NCBI GenBank assembly: GCA_913778495.1
Contig: CAJYVD010000026.1
Coordinates: forward strand, 1-64,000
Direction of reading: 5' to 3'
DNA length: 64,000 nt
From: an uncultured Pantoea sp.
GTDB taxonomy: Bacteria > Pseudomonadota > Gammaproteobacteria > Enterobacterales > Enterobacteriaceae
Position numbers and translations under genes: made by a program. Below the pieces are notes generated by a model. It was given only the letters and a program-made list of their open reading frames with translations. It was not told the DNA's origin and searched no databases. Positions 23,055-34,620 of this stretch are shown one piece after another (position 1 is the stretch's first letter; each line of letters starts with the position of its first letter).

Positions 23055-23290
23055 GATCGTCCAGGATCTTCTTGCGATCGCCTTAGCGCGATCCACATTA
23101 AAAAGTGCGATGCAAGCGTAAAATCTGCCGCTTTCAGCAAGATCCTGGCCTGCTTTTTCGCCAGACGGCGTAAACTGATTGGCACGTGAGCAGCCTGTGG
23201 ATAAATTGCAGCAAAACTGTGTAGAAAGGGAAGATCTCTGTGCCGCTTTGCGCTATGATCCGCCCTTCCGCTAACGATCCTCCCGCGATC
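23055..23290 (+). promoter_or_regulatory. dnaA control region: DnaA box and nine GATC sites
   Basis: The 601-base spacer between rpmH and dnaA contains a perfect DnaA box TTATCCACA on the minus strand (23196-23204) and a one-mismatch box TTCTACACA (minus, 23218-23226). GATC sites begin at 23055, 23065, 23076, 23090, 23141, 23233, 23257, 23276 and 23287; the first three are about one helical turn apart. This fits DnaA autorepression and Dam/SeqA sequestration as known for E. coli dnaA. TATGAT at 23254-23259 is a possible -10 element. No gene is visible in the spacer. Confidence 0.8.
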
Positions 23291-23409
23291 GCCAGCGGAG
23301 ACTACCGCAGATAGCGGTCGCAGGCGCTTTCTGACCGCCTGTGTCAAAAAAGACAGTTTCTATTATTAGCGCCTAAATTCTTATCGATTTTGTACGAGTG
23401 GAGTCCGCC

Positions 23410-24813
23410 GTGTCACTTACGCTTTGGCAACAGTGTCTTGCCCGTTTGCAGGATGAGCTTCCTGCCACCGAATTCAGTATGTGGATTCGTCCGCTACAGG
23501 CTGAATTAAACGACAATACGCTGGCCTTGTATGCACCAAATCGGTTTGTACTCGACTGGGTTCGGGATAAATATCTTAATAGTATCAATGGGCTGCTGAA
23601 TGAATTCTGCGGTGCTAACGTACCGCTTTTGCGTTTCGAAGTGGGCACGCGCCCGGTGGCCCAACAACCTGTGGCGCAACCTGCTATGGCCAGCAGCGTC
23701 ACTGCGCCTGCACCAGCGGAACCGCGCCCGGCGCCGGCGCAGCCGGTTCGTCCTAGCTGGGATTCTGTGCCTGCGCCTGCCGACGTCACTTACCGCTCTA
23801 ACGTCAATAATCGTCACAATTTCGATAACTTCGTTGAGGGTAAATCTAACCAACTGGCCCGCGCGGCGGCGCGTCAGGTGGCGGACAATCCCGGCGGCGC
23901 GTACAACCCTCTGTTTCTTTATGGCGGCACGGGTTTGGGTAAAACGCACCTGCTACATGCGGTGGGCAACGGCATTATTGCGCGTAAACCCAACGCAAAA
24001 GTGGTCTATATGCACTCCGAGCGTTTCGTCCAGGACATGGTAAAAGCGCTGCAAAACAACGCCATCGAGGAGTTTAAGCGTTATTACCGCTCCGTTGATG
24101 CGCTGCTGATCGATGACATTCAGTTTTTTGCCAATAAAGAGCGTTCGCAGGAAGAGTTTTTCCACACCTTTAACGCGCTGCTGGAAGGCAACCAACAGAT
24201 TATCCTGACGTCTGACCGCTATCCCAAAGAGATTAACGGGGTTGAAGATCGTTTAAAATCCCGTTTCGGCTGGGGACTGACCGTCGCCATTGAGCCGCCT
24301 GAGCTGGAAACGCGCGTGGCGATCCTGATGAAGAAAGCCGATGAAAATGACATCCGCCTGCCGGGTGAAGTGGCGTTCTTTATTGCTAAGCGCCTGCGTT
24401 CCAACGTGCGTGAGCTTGAAGGGGCATTGAACCGCGTCATCGCAAACGCCAACTTTACCGGTCGCGCCATTACTATCGACTTTGTGCGTGAAGCCCTGCG
24501 CGACCTGCTGGCGCTGCAGGAGAAGCTGGTCACCATCGACAACATTCAAAAAACGGTGGCGGAGTATTACAAAATTAAAGTGGCGGATTTACTCTCGAAG
24601 CGCCGTTCGCGCTCGGTGGCCCGTCCGCGCCAGATGGCGATGGCCATGGCCAAAGAGTTAACCAACCACAGCCTGCCGGAGATCGGCGATGCGTTTGGTG
24701 GCCGCGATCACACCACGGTGCTTCATGCCTGCCGCAAAATTGAGCAGTTGCGTGAAGAGAGCCACGACATCAAAGAAGATTTCTCTAACCTCATTCGAAC
24801 TTTATCTTCCTGA
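23410..24813 (+). CDS. dnaA: Chromosomal replication initiator DnaA
   Basis: Binds and melts oriC. 467 residues from GTG 23410, chosen because it gives [17 protein letters not shown] as in E. coli and the same total length; the frame runs four codons further upstream. Domain I (about 1-85), a Pro/Ala-rich linker II, AAA+ domain III with Walker [10 protein letters not shown] and Walker [12 protein letters not shown], and domain IV with the DnaA signature [15 protein letters not shown]. Followed by dnaN after 5 bp. Confidence 0.98.
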   Translation: MSLTLWQQCLARLQDELPATEFSMWIRPLQAELNDNTLALYAPNRFVLDWVRDKYLNSINGLLNEFCGANVPLLRFEVGTRPVAQQPVAQPAMASSVTAPAPAEPRPAPAQPVRPSWDSVPAPADVTYRSNVNNRHNFDNFVEGKSNQLARAAARQVADNPGGAYNPLFLYGGTGLGKTHLLHAVGNGIIARKPNAKVVYMHSERFVQDMVKALQNNAIEEFKRYYRSVDALLIDDIQFFANKERSQEEFFHTFNALLEGNQQIILTSDRYPKEINGVEDRLKSRFGWGLTVAIEPPELETRVAILMKKADENDIRLPGEVAFFIAKRLRSNVRELEGALNRVIANANFTGRAITIDFVREALRDLLALQEKLVTIDNIQKTVAEYYKIKVADLLSKRRSRSVARPRQMAMAMAKELTNHSLPEIGDAFGGRDHTTVLHACRKIEQLREESHDIKEDFSNLIRTLSS

Positions 24814-24818
24814 CGCTT

Positions 24819-25919
24819 ATGAAATTTATTGTTGAACGTGAGCAGTTGCTAAAACCCCTGCAACAGGTAAGCGGTCCGCTTGGCGGACGCCCGACGCTGC
24901 CCATTTTGGGCAACTTACTGCTGCAGGTGAACGACGGTACGCTGTCGCTTACCGGCACCGATTTAGAAATGGAAATGGTCGCGCGCGTGGCGCTGACCCA
25001 GGCGCATGAGCCGGGTGCGACCACCGTGCCAGCACGAAAATTCCTCGATATTTGCCGCGGCTTGCCCGAAGGTGCAGAGATCAACGTGATGCTGGAAGGC
25101 GATCGCATGCTGGTGCGCTCTGGCCGCAGCCGCTTTTCGCTCTCGACGCTGCCCGCCAGCGACTTTCCGAACCTTGATGACTGGCAGAGTGACGTTGAGT
25201 TTACGCTGCCGCAGGCCACGCTAAAGCGTCTGATTGAAGCAACCCAGTTCTCGATGGCGCATCAGGATGTCCGCTACTATCTCAACGGCATGCTGTTTGA
25301 GACGGAAGGTGAGGAGCTGCGTACGGTTTCCACCGATGGTCACCGTCTCGCGGTCTGCTCAATGCCGATTGGCCAGGCACTGCCAAACCATTCCGTGATT
25401 GTTCCGCGTAAAGGCGTCATTGAGCTGGTTCGTCTGCTGGATGGCGGTGACACGCCGCTGCGGGTGCAAATTGGCAGCAGCAATATCCGCGCGCACGTGG
25501 GGGATTTTATCTTCACCTCAAAGCTGGTCGACGGGCGTTTCCCGGATTACCGTCGCGTCTTGCCTAAAAATCCCGACAAAGTACTGGAAGCGGGTTGCGA
25601 TCTGCTTAAGCAGGCTTTTGCGCGTGCGGCCATTCTCTCCAACGAGAAATTCCGCGGCGTTCGCATCTATATCACCGAAAATCAGCTTAAGATCACGGCG
25701 AACAACCCTGAGCAAGAAGAAGCCGAAGAGATGTTGGACGTCTCTTACAGCGGCACCGAATTAGAGATCGGCTTCAACGTCAGCTATGTGCTGGACGTGC
25801 TCAATGCGCTGAAATGCGAGAACGTGCGCCTGCTGCTCACCGACTCTGTGTCGAGCGTGCAGATTGAAGATGTGGCAAGCCGTGCCGCAGCCTATGTCGT
25901 TATGCCAATGCGCTTGTGA
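24819..25919 (+). CDS. dnaN: DNA polymerase III beta sliding clamp
   Basis: Ring-shaped processivity clamp. 366 residues (same as E. coli) built of three repeated clamp folds; begins MKFIVEREQLLKPLQQVSG and ends AAAYVVMPMRL, the standard C-terminus forming the partner-binding cleft. It is immediately downstream of dnaA. In E. coli recF follows with overlap; here a 179-bp spacer intervenes. Confidence 0.98.
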   Translation: MKFIVEREQLLKPLQQVSGPLGGRPTLPILGNLLLQVNDGTLSLTGTDLEMEMVARVALTQAHEPGATTVPARKFLDICRGLPEGAEINVMLEGDRMLVRSGRSRFSLSTLPASDFPNLDDWQSDVEFTLPQATLKRLIEATQFSMAHQDVRYYLNGMLFETEGEELRTVSTDGHRLAVCSMPIGQALPNHSVIVPRKGVIELVRLLDGGDTPLRVQIGSSNIRAHVGDFIFTSKLVDGRFPDYRRVLPKNPDKVLEAGCDLLKQAFARAAILSNEKFRGVRIYITENQLKITANNPEQEEAEEMLDVSYSGTELEIGFNVSYVLDVLNALKCENVRLLLTDSVSSVQIEDVASRAAAYVVMPMRL

Positions 25920-25928
25920 TCTTATCGC

Positions 25929-26045
25929 GGGCTAACTTACTCGCTATTTTGCACCCGGGCAGTGCGCGTCCCTGGTCACATACTTCAGTATGCTCCCAGA
26001 GTCTGCGCGCTGGCCGTGCGCAAACTGGCTTCGCCGCTAACGCCC
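25929..26045. repeat. Palindromic element inserted between dnaN and recF
   Basis: The spacer folds as an imperfect hairpin with a perfect tip CATAC-TTCA-GTATG (25979-25992), flanked by CTGG (25972-25975) / CCAG (25996-25999) and GCGCG (25964-25968) / CGCGC (26006-26010). No open frame or T-tract. Dispersed elements with a CACATAC...GTATGCTCCC core are familiar to me from related enterobacterial genomes, but I could not search for other copies; none was noticed elsewhere in the window. Confidence 0.6.
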
Positions 26046-26098
26046 TCGATTGCAGGGGCAGGTGAAAACCATTTCTTCGTGTTCAGCTGGATCCGTTC

Positions 26099-29607
<3,509 letters not shown>

Positions 29608-29623
29608 TAAACCGCGCAGACGT

Positions 29624-29658
29624 AAAAAAACCCTTCTTCGGAAGGGTTTTTTATTTTT
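29624..29658 (+). terminator. Rho-independent terminator after gyrB
   Basis: AAAAAACCCTTC-TTCG-GAAGGGTTTTTT (29625-29652) with more T residues to 29657; UUCG-type tetraloop. Confidence 0.95.
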
Positions 29659-29863
29659 ACGCGCCAGAAAAAATGCGGCGCAGCGGGCGTGGATGTGGCT
29701 TTTTGGGGCATGGAACACCGGGCCACGCAGGTTGATGGTTTTTTGAGACGTTTCCTGTGTAGCAGCCAGGGGGGTTAACGAAATATTGAGGCCGCACCGC
29801 AGCCGCGCGTGTGAATGCTTTCCAAAACTCCATTCTTCAATAGGTTAACTAAGGACACAGTGA

Positions 29864-30244
29864 ATGAAAAAGACCGTTCTGGCCCTTCTGGCCGCTGCTG
29901 CGATGACCGTTTCAGCCGCACATGCCGCTGATAGCATGAAAAAAGACACCATGATGAGCGACGATATGCACATGAAAAGCGAATCTGCACATCAAAACGA
30001 CATGGGAATGAAAGATACCATGCAGAAAGACGGCATGGGCATGAAAGACACCATGCAGAAAGATGGCATGGGCATGAAAGACACCATGCAGAAAGAGGGC
30101 ATGGGTATGAAGGACGGCATGCAGAAAGACGGCATGGGCATGAAAGACACCATGCAGAAAGACGGTATGGGCATGAAAGACACTATGCAGAAAGACGGCA
30201 TGGGTATGAAAGACGGCATGAGCAAAGAGACAATGCACCACTAA
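29864..30244 (+). CDS. Secreted methionine-rich MXKDX repeat protein
   Basis: 126 residues: a signal peptide (KKTVLALLAAAAMTVSAAHA, cut before ADSMKK) followed by a mature part made almost wholly of Met, Lys, Asp, Gly and Gln. From residue 45 to 121 there are seven consecutive 11-residue units of the form DGMGMKDTMQK, each containing the pentapeptide pattern M-x-K-D-x. The protein ends ETMHH. It resembles the pentapeptide MXKDX family, whose function is unknown; clustered Met could bind Cu(I) or take up oxidants, which is inference. It lies alone between gyrB and yidA with AAGGA upstream and its own terminator. Confidence 0.9.
   Translation: MKKTVLALLAAAAMTVSAAHAADSMKKDTMMSDDMHMKSESAHQNDMGMKDTMQKDGMGMKDTMQKDGMGMKDTMQKEGMGMKDGMQKDGMGMKDTMQKDGMGMKDTMQKDGMGMKDGMSKETMHH
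29996..30226 (+). repeat. Seven tandem 33-bp repeats inside the Met-rich gene
   Basis: Seven in-frame 33-bp units without spacers (7 x 33 = 231 bp) encode the 11-residue repeats. Units differ mainly at third positions and at T/G codons (KDTMQK versus KDGMQK), so copy number could change by slippage or recombination. Confidence 0.92.
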
Positions 30245-30260
30245 GCCGATGCCGGGCAGC

Positions 30261-30300
30261 AACAAAAAAAGCCATCGTGATACAGATGGCTTTTTTTGTT
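30261..30300. terminator. Bidirectional-type terminator after the Met-rich gene
   Basis: Perfect 16-bp stem from AACAAAAAAAGCCATC to GATGGCTTTTTTTGTT with an 8-base loop; T-rich on both strands. Confidence 0.93.
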
Positions 30301-30393
30301 GCGCTTAGTAAAACGCAACGCCAACAGCCATACTGGTCAATGTGAACTGAATCGCGTTAGCATTCAGGCAAACCCCGACTTAACGAGGATGGT

Positions 30394-31203
30394 ATGGCGA
30401 TAAAATTGGTTGCGATCGATATGGACGGTACGCTGCTGAATCCACAGCATGAAATTACCCCCGCTGTGAAATCCGCGATTGCACGTGCGCATCAAAAGGG
30501 CGTGAAGGTGGTCTTGACGACGGGCCGACCGTTGGTAGGTATTCAGCGCTACCTGAAGGAGCTGGATCTGGCGCAAGCCGGTGAATACTGCATCAGCTAT
30601 AACGGTGCGCTGGTGCACCATGCCGACACGGGCGAGTGCATTGCAGAGATCACGCTCGGCTTTGAGGACTATCTGTACGTTGAACAGCTCTCTCGCGAGC
30701 TGGGCGTCCACTTCCAGGCCTTTGATCGCAGCTGTCTTTATACCCCCAACAAAGACATCAGCGAATTTACCATCCATGAAGCCAACCTGACCGGCATCCC
30801 GTTGCGCTACCGAGCGGTGGATGAAATGGACCGCGCCACCCGTTTTCCCAAGCTGATGATGATCGATAAGCCCGCGCTATTGGACGCGGCGATCCAGCGT
30901 CTGCCGCAGGAAGCGCGCAAAAAGTATACGCTCCTGAAAAGCGCCGCGTACTTCCTGGAGATTCTCGATCCGCGCGTCAATAAAGGGCAGGGCGTGAAAA
31001 TGCTGGCCGAAAAGCTGGGCCTGTCCCGCGACGAAGTGATGACCATCGGCGATCAGGAAAACGATCTGGCGATGATTGAGTACGCAGGTACCGGCGTGGC
31101 GATGGGCAATGCGATTGACGCAGTAAAAGCCATTGCGCAGTTCGTTACCAAGAGCAACAGAGAAGATGGCGTCGCGCATGCCATTGAGGAACTGGTGCTG
31201 TAA
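30394..31203 (+). CDS. yidA: Cof-type HAD sugar phosphatase YidA
   Basis: Cytoplasmic phosphatase with broad sugar-phosphate substrates in E. coli. 269 residues (E. coli 270). HAD motif I AIDMDGTLLNP, motif II VVLTTGRP, Lys region RVNKGQGVKML and motif IV GDQENDLAMIEYAG. Downstream of gyrB as in E. coli, with the Met-rich gene inserted. The GAGG before ATG 30394 supports the start. Confidence 0.95.
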   Translation: MAIKLVAIDMDGTLLNPQHEITPAVKSAIARAHQKGVKVVLTTGRPLVGIQRYLKELDLAQAGEYCISYNGALVHHADTGECIAEITLGFEDYLYVEQLSRELGVHFQAFDRSCLYTPNKDISEFTIHEANLTGIPLRYRAVDEMDRATRFPKLMMIDKPALLDAAIQRLPQEARKKYTLLKSAAYFLEILDPRVNKGQGVKMLAEKLGLSRDEVMTIGDQENDLAMIEYAGTGVAMGNAIDAVKAIAQFVTKSNREDGVAHAIEELVL

Positions 31204-31323
31204 TACGCCGCACCGCCTGCGCCCCAGGCGGTGCCTATTTTCGTTCTTATCAGCAGTAAAAATCCTGCAGCGCGCGGCATTATCACGTAGTTTGTTCGGC
31301 AACGTTGAAAGTAAGGTTGTCCT

Positions 31324-32586
31324 ATGTCAGAAAAGCAGCTCACCTTTGCCCCCCGTCATCATCAGTTAACCAATATCAATGTCTGGACAGCGGATAGCCA
31401 GTGGCTGGCGTTTGACGTGCGTCCCTCCGGCGCGTCGTTTACCGGCTTAACCATTGAGCGCATCCATGTGGAGAGCGGCACAACGGACGTGCTGTACCAG
31501 GCGCGTGATGGGGCGCACGTAGGCGTTGTCACGGTTAGCCCGGATAATCCGCCGCGCTATGTCTGCATCCACGGTCCCGAACACCCCGATGCGCACTGGC
31601 ACTATGACTTTCATCACCGGCGCGGCGTCATCATTCAGCAGGGGCGCGCGGAAAATCTGGACGCCTGCGATATCACTGAACCTTTTACGCCCGGCGCTCT
31701 GCGCGGCGGTTCGCATGTGCACGTGTTTAGTCCGGACGGATCGCGCCTGAGCTTTACCTATAACGATCACGTGATGCACGTGTGGGATACGCGCGAAGAT
31801 CTGCGCAACGTGGGCGTGGCGCTTCCGCTGCATCCGGTGTGTCCACCGAAGCAGCACCCGCGCGAATACGATGGCAGCCATTTCTGCGTGCTGGTCAGCC
31901 AGACGCAGCGCGATCCGCAGCCGGGCAGCGACCAGATTGATCGCGCGTATGAAGAGTGTTGGATTGGCCATCAAGGCTATCAAAAGGCGAACGGCGAGTG
32001 GCAGCGCTGGGCCATCGCCTTTATTGGCGACACGCGTGCGGCGGACGGCAGCAAAGTGCCTGAGGTGTTCGTGGTCGATCTGCCGGAAGCGTTAAGCGAT
32101 TACGCGCAAGCGGGCAGCGCGCCGTTAGAAGGCACGTCCACCACGCTGCCCGCGCCGCCGGCAGGCGTTCAGCAGCGTCGGATCACTTACACGCACGGCT
32201 TGGCGCTGCAGCCGCGTCACTGGCTACGTGCCTCGCCCGACGGCAGCGCTATCGCGTTTCTGATGACTGACGACCGCCAGATCGTGCAGCTCTGGACCGT
32301 GTCGCCCAACGGCGGCGCGCCGCGCCAGGTGACGCAGCTGCAGCACAGCATTCAATCGGCTTTTAGCTGGCATCCAGCGGGCAGGGCGGTGGCCTTTGTG
32401 TGTGATAACAGCGTGATGGTGTGTGATGTCGCCAGCGGCCAGTGTCAACGGCTGACCGAGCGCAGCGCGAACGCACCGTCTGGCGATGCGGTCGTGTGGT
32501 CACCCGACGGAGAGAAAATTGCCTATATGCGGGACGTTGCGGGATGGCGCCAACTGTTTTACGTCAATGCGCGCTCGCAGGCATAG
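31324..32586 (+). CDS. yidR: YidR-like DUF3748 beta-propeller protein
   Basis: 420-residue protein resembling E. coli YidR (DUF3748), function unknown. No signal peptide is seen. Repeated SPDGS/SPDGE segments (FSPDGSRLSFTY, ASPDGSAIAFLMTD, WSPDGEKIAYMRD) indicate a TolB/WD40-like propeller. Start ATG 31324 follows GTAAGGTTGTCCT. Its end overlaps the convergent yidQ by 23 bp; yidR-yidQ-ibpA neighbourhood is also found in E. coli. Confidence 0.88.
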   Translation: MSEKQLTFAPRHHQLTNINVWTADSQWLAFDVRPSGASFTGLTIERIHVESGTTDVLYQARDGAHVGVVTVSPDNPPRYVCIHGPEHPDAHWHYDFHHRRGVIIQQGRAENLDACDITEPFTPGALRGGSHVHVFSPDGSRLSFTYNDHVMHVWDTREDLRNVGVALPLHPVCPPKQHPREYDGSHFCVLVSQTQRDPQPGSDQIDRAYEECWIGHQGYQKANGEWQRWAIAFIGDTRAADGSKVPEVFVVDLPEALSDYAQAGSAPLEGTSTTLPAPPAGVQQRRITYTHGLALQPRHWLRASPDGSAIAFLMTDDRQIVQLWTVSPNGGAPRQVTQLQHSIQSAFSWHPAGRAVAFVCDNSVMVCDVASGQCQRLTERSANAPSGDAVVWSPDGEKIAYMRDVAGWRQLFYVNARSQA

Positions 32587-32923
32587 CGGCGGCTGTCGCC
32601 AGGCTGGCCTCGGTGCCCGCCTGTTTTTCACTTTGCAGCACGCGATCGTGCGCGGAATTTTTATGCGTACCGTCATCGGCACGCAGCCAGTCCCACGGCA
32701 GTAAAAGCGTATCCATCACCGCGGAGAACGGTAAGTCGATCGCCGCCAGCGGCCTCATCACCCAGCCACTGTTATCGTCAGCGATGATCCGGGCGCTGGC
32801 GCGCGTACCGGGGTAATAGCCCTGATCGCCGCCGGTGTGTGACATGACGCTGGCGCAGCCCGAAGTGGTGAGCGCACAGCAAACAAACAGGCTGGATAGC
32901 GAAATGCTTTTCATCAATTTCAT
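32564..32923 (-). CDS. yidQ: YidQ/YceK-family lipoprotein (DUF1375)
   Basis: 119 residues from ATG 32923, chosen for AGGGAAG 8 bases upstream; the frame runs to 33070 but the extra part is not protein-like. The signal peptide ends LTTSGC, a lipobox with Cys23, so it is an outer- or inner-membrane lipoprotein. YYPGTRASARI and AAIDLPFSAVMDTLLLPWDW match the YceK/YidQ family. An extra Ala-rich C-terminal tail of about 30 residues follows the conserved domain. Function unknown. Divergent from ibpA. Confidence 0.87.
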   Translation of the reverse strand: MKLMKSISLSSLFVCCALTTSGCASVMSHTGGDQGYYPGTRASARIIADDNSGWVMRPLAAIDLPFSAVMDTLLLPWDWLRADDGTHKNSAHDRVLQSEKQAGTEASLATAAAMPASAH

Positions 32924-33076
32924 TTTGGTCTTCCCTACAGTCATGGCATCGCCCTGGCTGGAGTGTGTCACCCGAAGGACGCAGCGCTCTGTGGCGCTGT
33001 CTAACCGGTCCGGGGAATAATGCACTGAGTGTATGTCAATTTGTGAATTATGCTGAAAAAAAATACGCATTGACCC

Positions 33077-33104
33077 CTTGAAAGCGACTGCATTGCACCC
33101 ATTT
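33077..33104 (+). promoter_or_regulatory. Sigma32 heat-shock promoter of ibpA
   Basis: CTTGAAA (33077-33083), 14-base spacer, CCCATTT (33098-33104): both elements fit the sigma32 consensus, as at E. coli ibpA. Confidence 0.9.
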
Positions 33105-33209
33105 TTAACAAGCGGTTGCCTGACCGTTGCCGATAGGGACCGTCAGGAACCACACAGCCTGTCCTATGAGGAAGGTTGCCAAAACTTGCTGAAAATCAGG
33201 AGTCTTATT
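33105..33209 (+). promoter_or_regulatory. ROSE-like RNA thermometer in the ibpA leader
   Basis: The leader is about 100 bases and ends with TTGCT (33186-33190), a short loop and the ribosome site AGGAG (33198-33202). Pairing of UUGCU with AGGAG across a G-G mismatch is the hallmark of ROSE thermometers, known upstream of E. coli ibpA. Upstream complementary stretches such as CCTGACCG / CGGT-type dyads can form the preceding stems. Not folded by computation. Confidence 0.72.
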
Positions 33210-33626
33210 ATGCGTAATTTTGATCTGTCACCACTTTATCGCTCATCTATCGGTTTTGATCGTCTGTTCAACCTGTTGGAATCCAATCCAAATCAGGCGA
33301 ACGGCGGCTACCCTCCTTATAACGTCGAGCTGGTGGACGAAAACCATTACCGTATTACCATCGCGGTGGCCGGTTTTTCCCAGAGCGAGTTAGAGATTAC
33401 CGCCCACGACAATATGCTGATCGTGCGCGGCGCCCATCCGGATGAGCAGCCTGAACGCAAATACCTGTATCAGGGCATTGCCGAGCGTAACTTTGAACGC
33501 AAATTCCAGCTGGCCGACCACATCGTAGTGCGTGATGCGCGGCTGGAGCTGGGGCTGCTGAGCATCGATCTGGAGCGTATCGTCCCCGAAGAGGCGAAAC
33601 CGCGCCGCATCGAAATCCTGAAATAA
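33210..33626 (+). CDS. ibpA: Small heat shock protein IbpA
   Basis: Aggregase/holdase binding unfolded proteins for later DnaK-ClpB rescue. 138 residues from ATG 33210 with AGGAG upstream; [24 protein letters not shown] matches E. coli IbpA (given here only as identity over the start). The alpha-crystallin domain covers about residues 35-125 and the C-terminal IEI anchoring motif is present (RRIEILK). A terminator follows and no ibpB is found, unlike E. coli; loss of ibpB is known in Erwiniaceae. Confidence 0.96.
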   Translation: MRNFDLSPLYRSSIGFDRLFNLLESNPNQANGGYPPYNVELVDENHYRITIAVAGFSQSELEITAHDNMLIVRGAHPDEQPERKYLYQGIAERNFERKFQLADHIVVRDARLELGLLSIDLERIVPEEAKPRRIEILK

Positions 33627-33643
33627 GGATCGGAAAACCCACC

Positions 33644-33671
33644 AACGCCGCAGCGATGCGGCGTTTTTTTT
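33644..33671 (+). terminator. Rho-independent terminator after ibpA
   Basis: AACGCCGCA-GCGA-TGCGGCGTT (33644-33665) followed by a T-tract to 33671. Confidence 0.95.
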
Positions 33672-33695
33672 GCGTGACCGACTGCCGCACGGGCA

Positions 33696-34601
33696 TCAGG
33701 TGCGCACCAGCAAGCGCTGGCTCACCATGCCGCCAAACACATTGACGAGCAAGCCTGCAACAATAACGGCGGCACCCACAATTTGCTGCGGCGACAGCGT
33801 CTCGTCGAGCACCAGCGCGGCGCTGACAAGGCCAACCACCGGCACCAACAGCGACAACGGCGCGATGCGCCACGTCTCATAGCGACTGAGCAAGTTACCC
33901 CAAATCGCGTAGCCGACAATGGTGGCGACAAACGCGAGATACACCAGCGCCAGCAGCGTTTGCAGAGAGATATTCGCCAGGCTGTCGACGATGGTTTCAC
34001 TGCCTTCAAACCACCACGAACACGCAAAGAACGGCACTATCGGCACCAGCGCACTCCACACCACCAGCGACATCACCGGCACCTTGCGATTGCGCAGGAT
34101 GATTTTGTTGGTGATATTGCCCAGCGCCCACGACAGCGCGGCTGCCAGCGTCAGCATCATGGTGGTCAGCGTTATGCCGGCGATGCCTTGCCCCTCCATG
34201 CCGGAGGTCGCCAGCAAAAACATGCCGAGCGTGGCGATAACGATGCCGGCAATGTGGTTCCAGCGCAGTTTTTCTGCCAGCAGCAGCGCGCCCAGCAGCA
34301 GCGTAAAGAAAGCCTGCGCCTGGAGCACCAGCGAAGCCAGCCCCGCGGGCATCCCCAACTTAATGGCGAGAAACAAAAAGGCAAACTGCCCGAAGCTGAT
34401 GGTGATGCCGTACACCAGCAGCCAGCGCAGCGGAATGTGCGGGCGTTTAACAAACAAGATCGCGGGAAACGCCACCAGCGTGAAGCGCAATCCGGCCAGC
34501 AGAAACGGCGGCATGCCGTGCAGACCCAGTTTTATCACCACAAAATTGACGCCCCACGCCACCACTACGCACAGCGCTAACAACATATCTTTTACAGGCA
34601 T
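33696..34601 (-). CDS. eamA: EamA-type amino-acid (O-acetylserine/cysteine) exporter
   Basis: Drug/metabolite transporter superfamily, 301 residues, ten predicted membrane segments in two EamA repeats. Very similar to E. coli EamA (YdeD): WGVNFVVIKLGLHGMPP, LAGLRFTLVAFPAI, GMPAGLASLVLQAQAFFT and RYETWRIAPLSLLVPVVGL. The E. coli protein exports O-acetylserine and cysteine. Here it is the last of six closely spaced minus-strand genes, 19 bp after the deacylase gene, with AAGGA before its ATG. This placement suggests it exports the product of the neighbouring enzymes; a housekeeping role is the alternative. Confidence 0.9.
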   Translation of the reverse strand: MPVKDMLLALCVVVAWGVNFVVIKLGLHGMPPFLLAGLRFTLVAFPAILFVKRPHIPLRWLLVYGITISFGQFAFLFLAIKLGMPAGLASLVLQAQAFFTLLLGALLLAEKLRWNHIAGIVIATLGMFLLATSGMEGQGIAGITLTTMMLTLAAALSWALGNITNKIILRNRKVPVMSLVVWSALVPIVPFFACSWWFEGSETIVDSLANISLQTLLALVYLAFVATIVGYAIWGNLLSRYETWRIAPLSLLVPVVGLVSAALVLDETLSPQQIVGAAVIVAGLLVNVFGGMVSQRLLVRT

Positions 34602-34620
34602 ACGTAATCCTTGAGCGGTT

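Noticed and set aside
29996-30226. Tandem 33-bp repeats as a possible CRISPR array
   Set aside because: Units are contiguous without spacers and lie in frame inside a protein-coding gene.
33078-33209. 44-codon N-terminal extension of ibpA
   Set aside because: This stretch contains the sigma32 promoter and thermometer leader; IbpA begins at 33210 with AGGAG upstream.
33783-34614. Long open frames antisense to the EamA exporter gene
   Set aside because: Composition is that of a reverse-complemented membrane protein (His, Gln, Arg runs); no ribosome site or homology.
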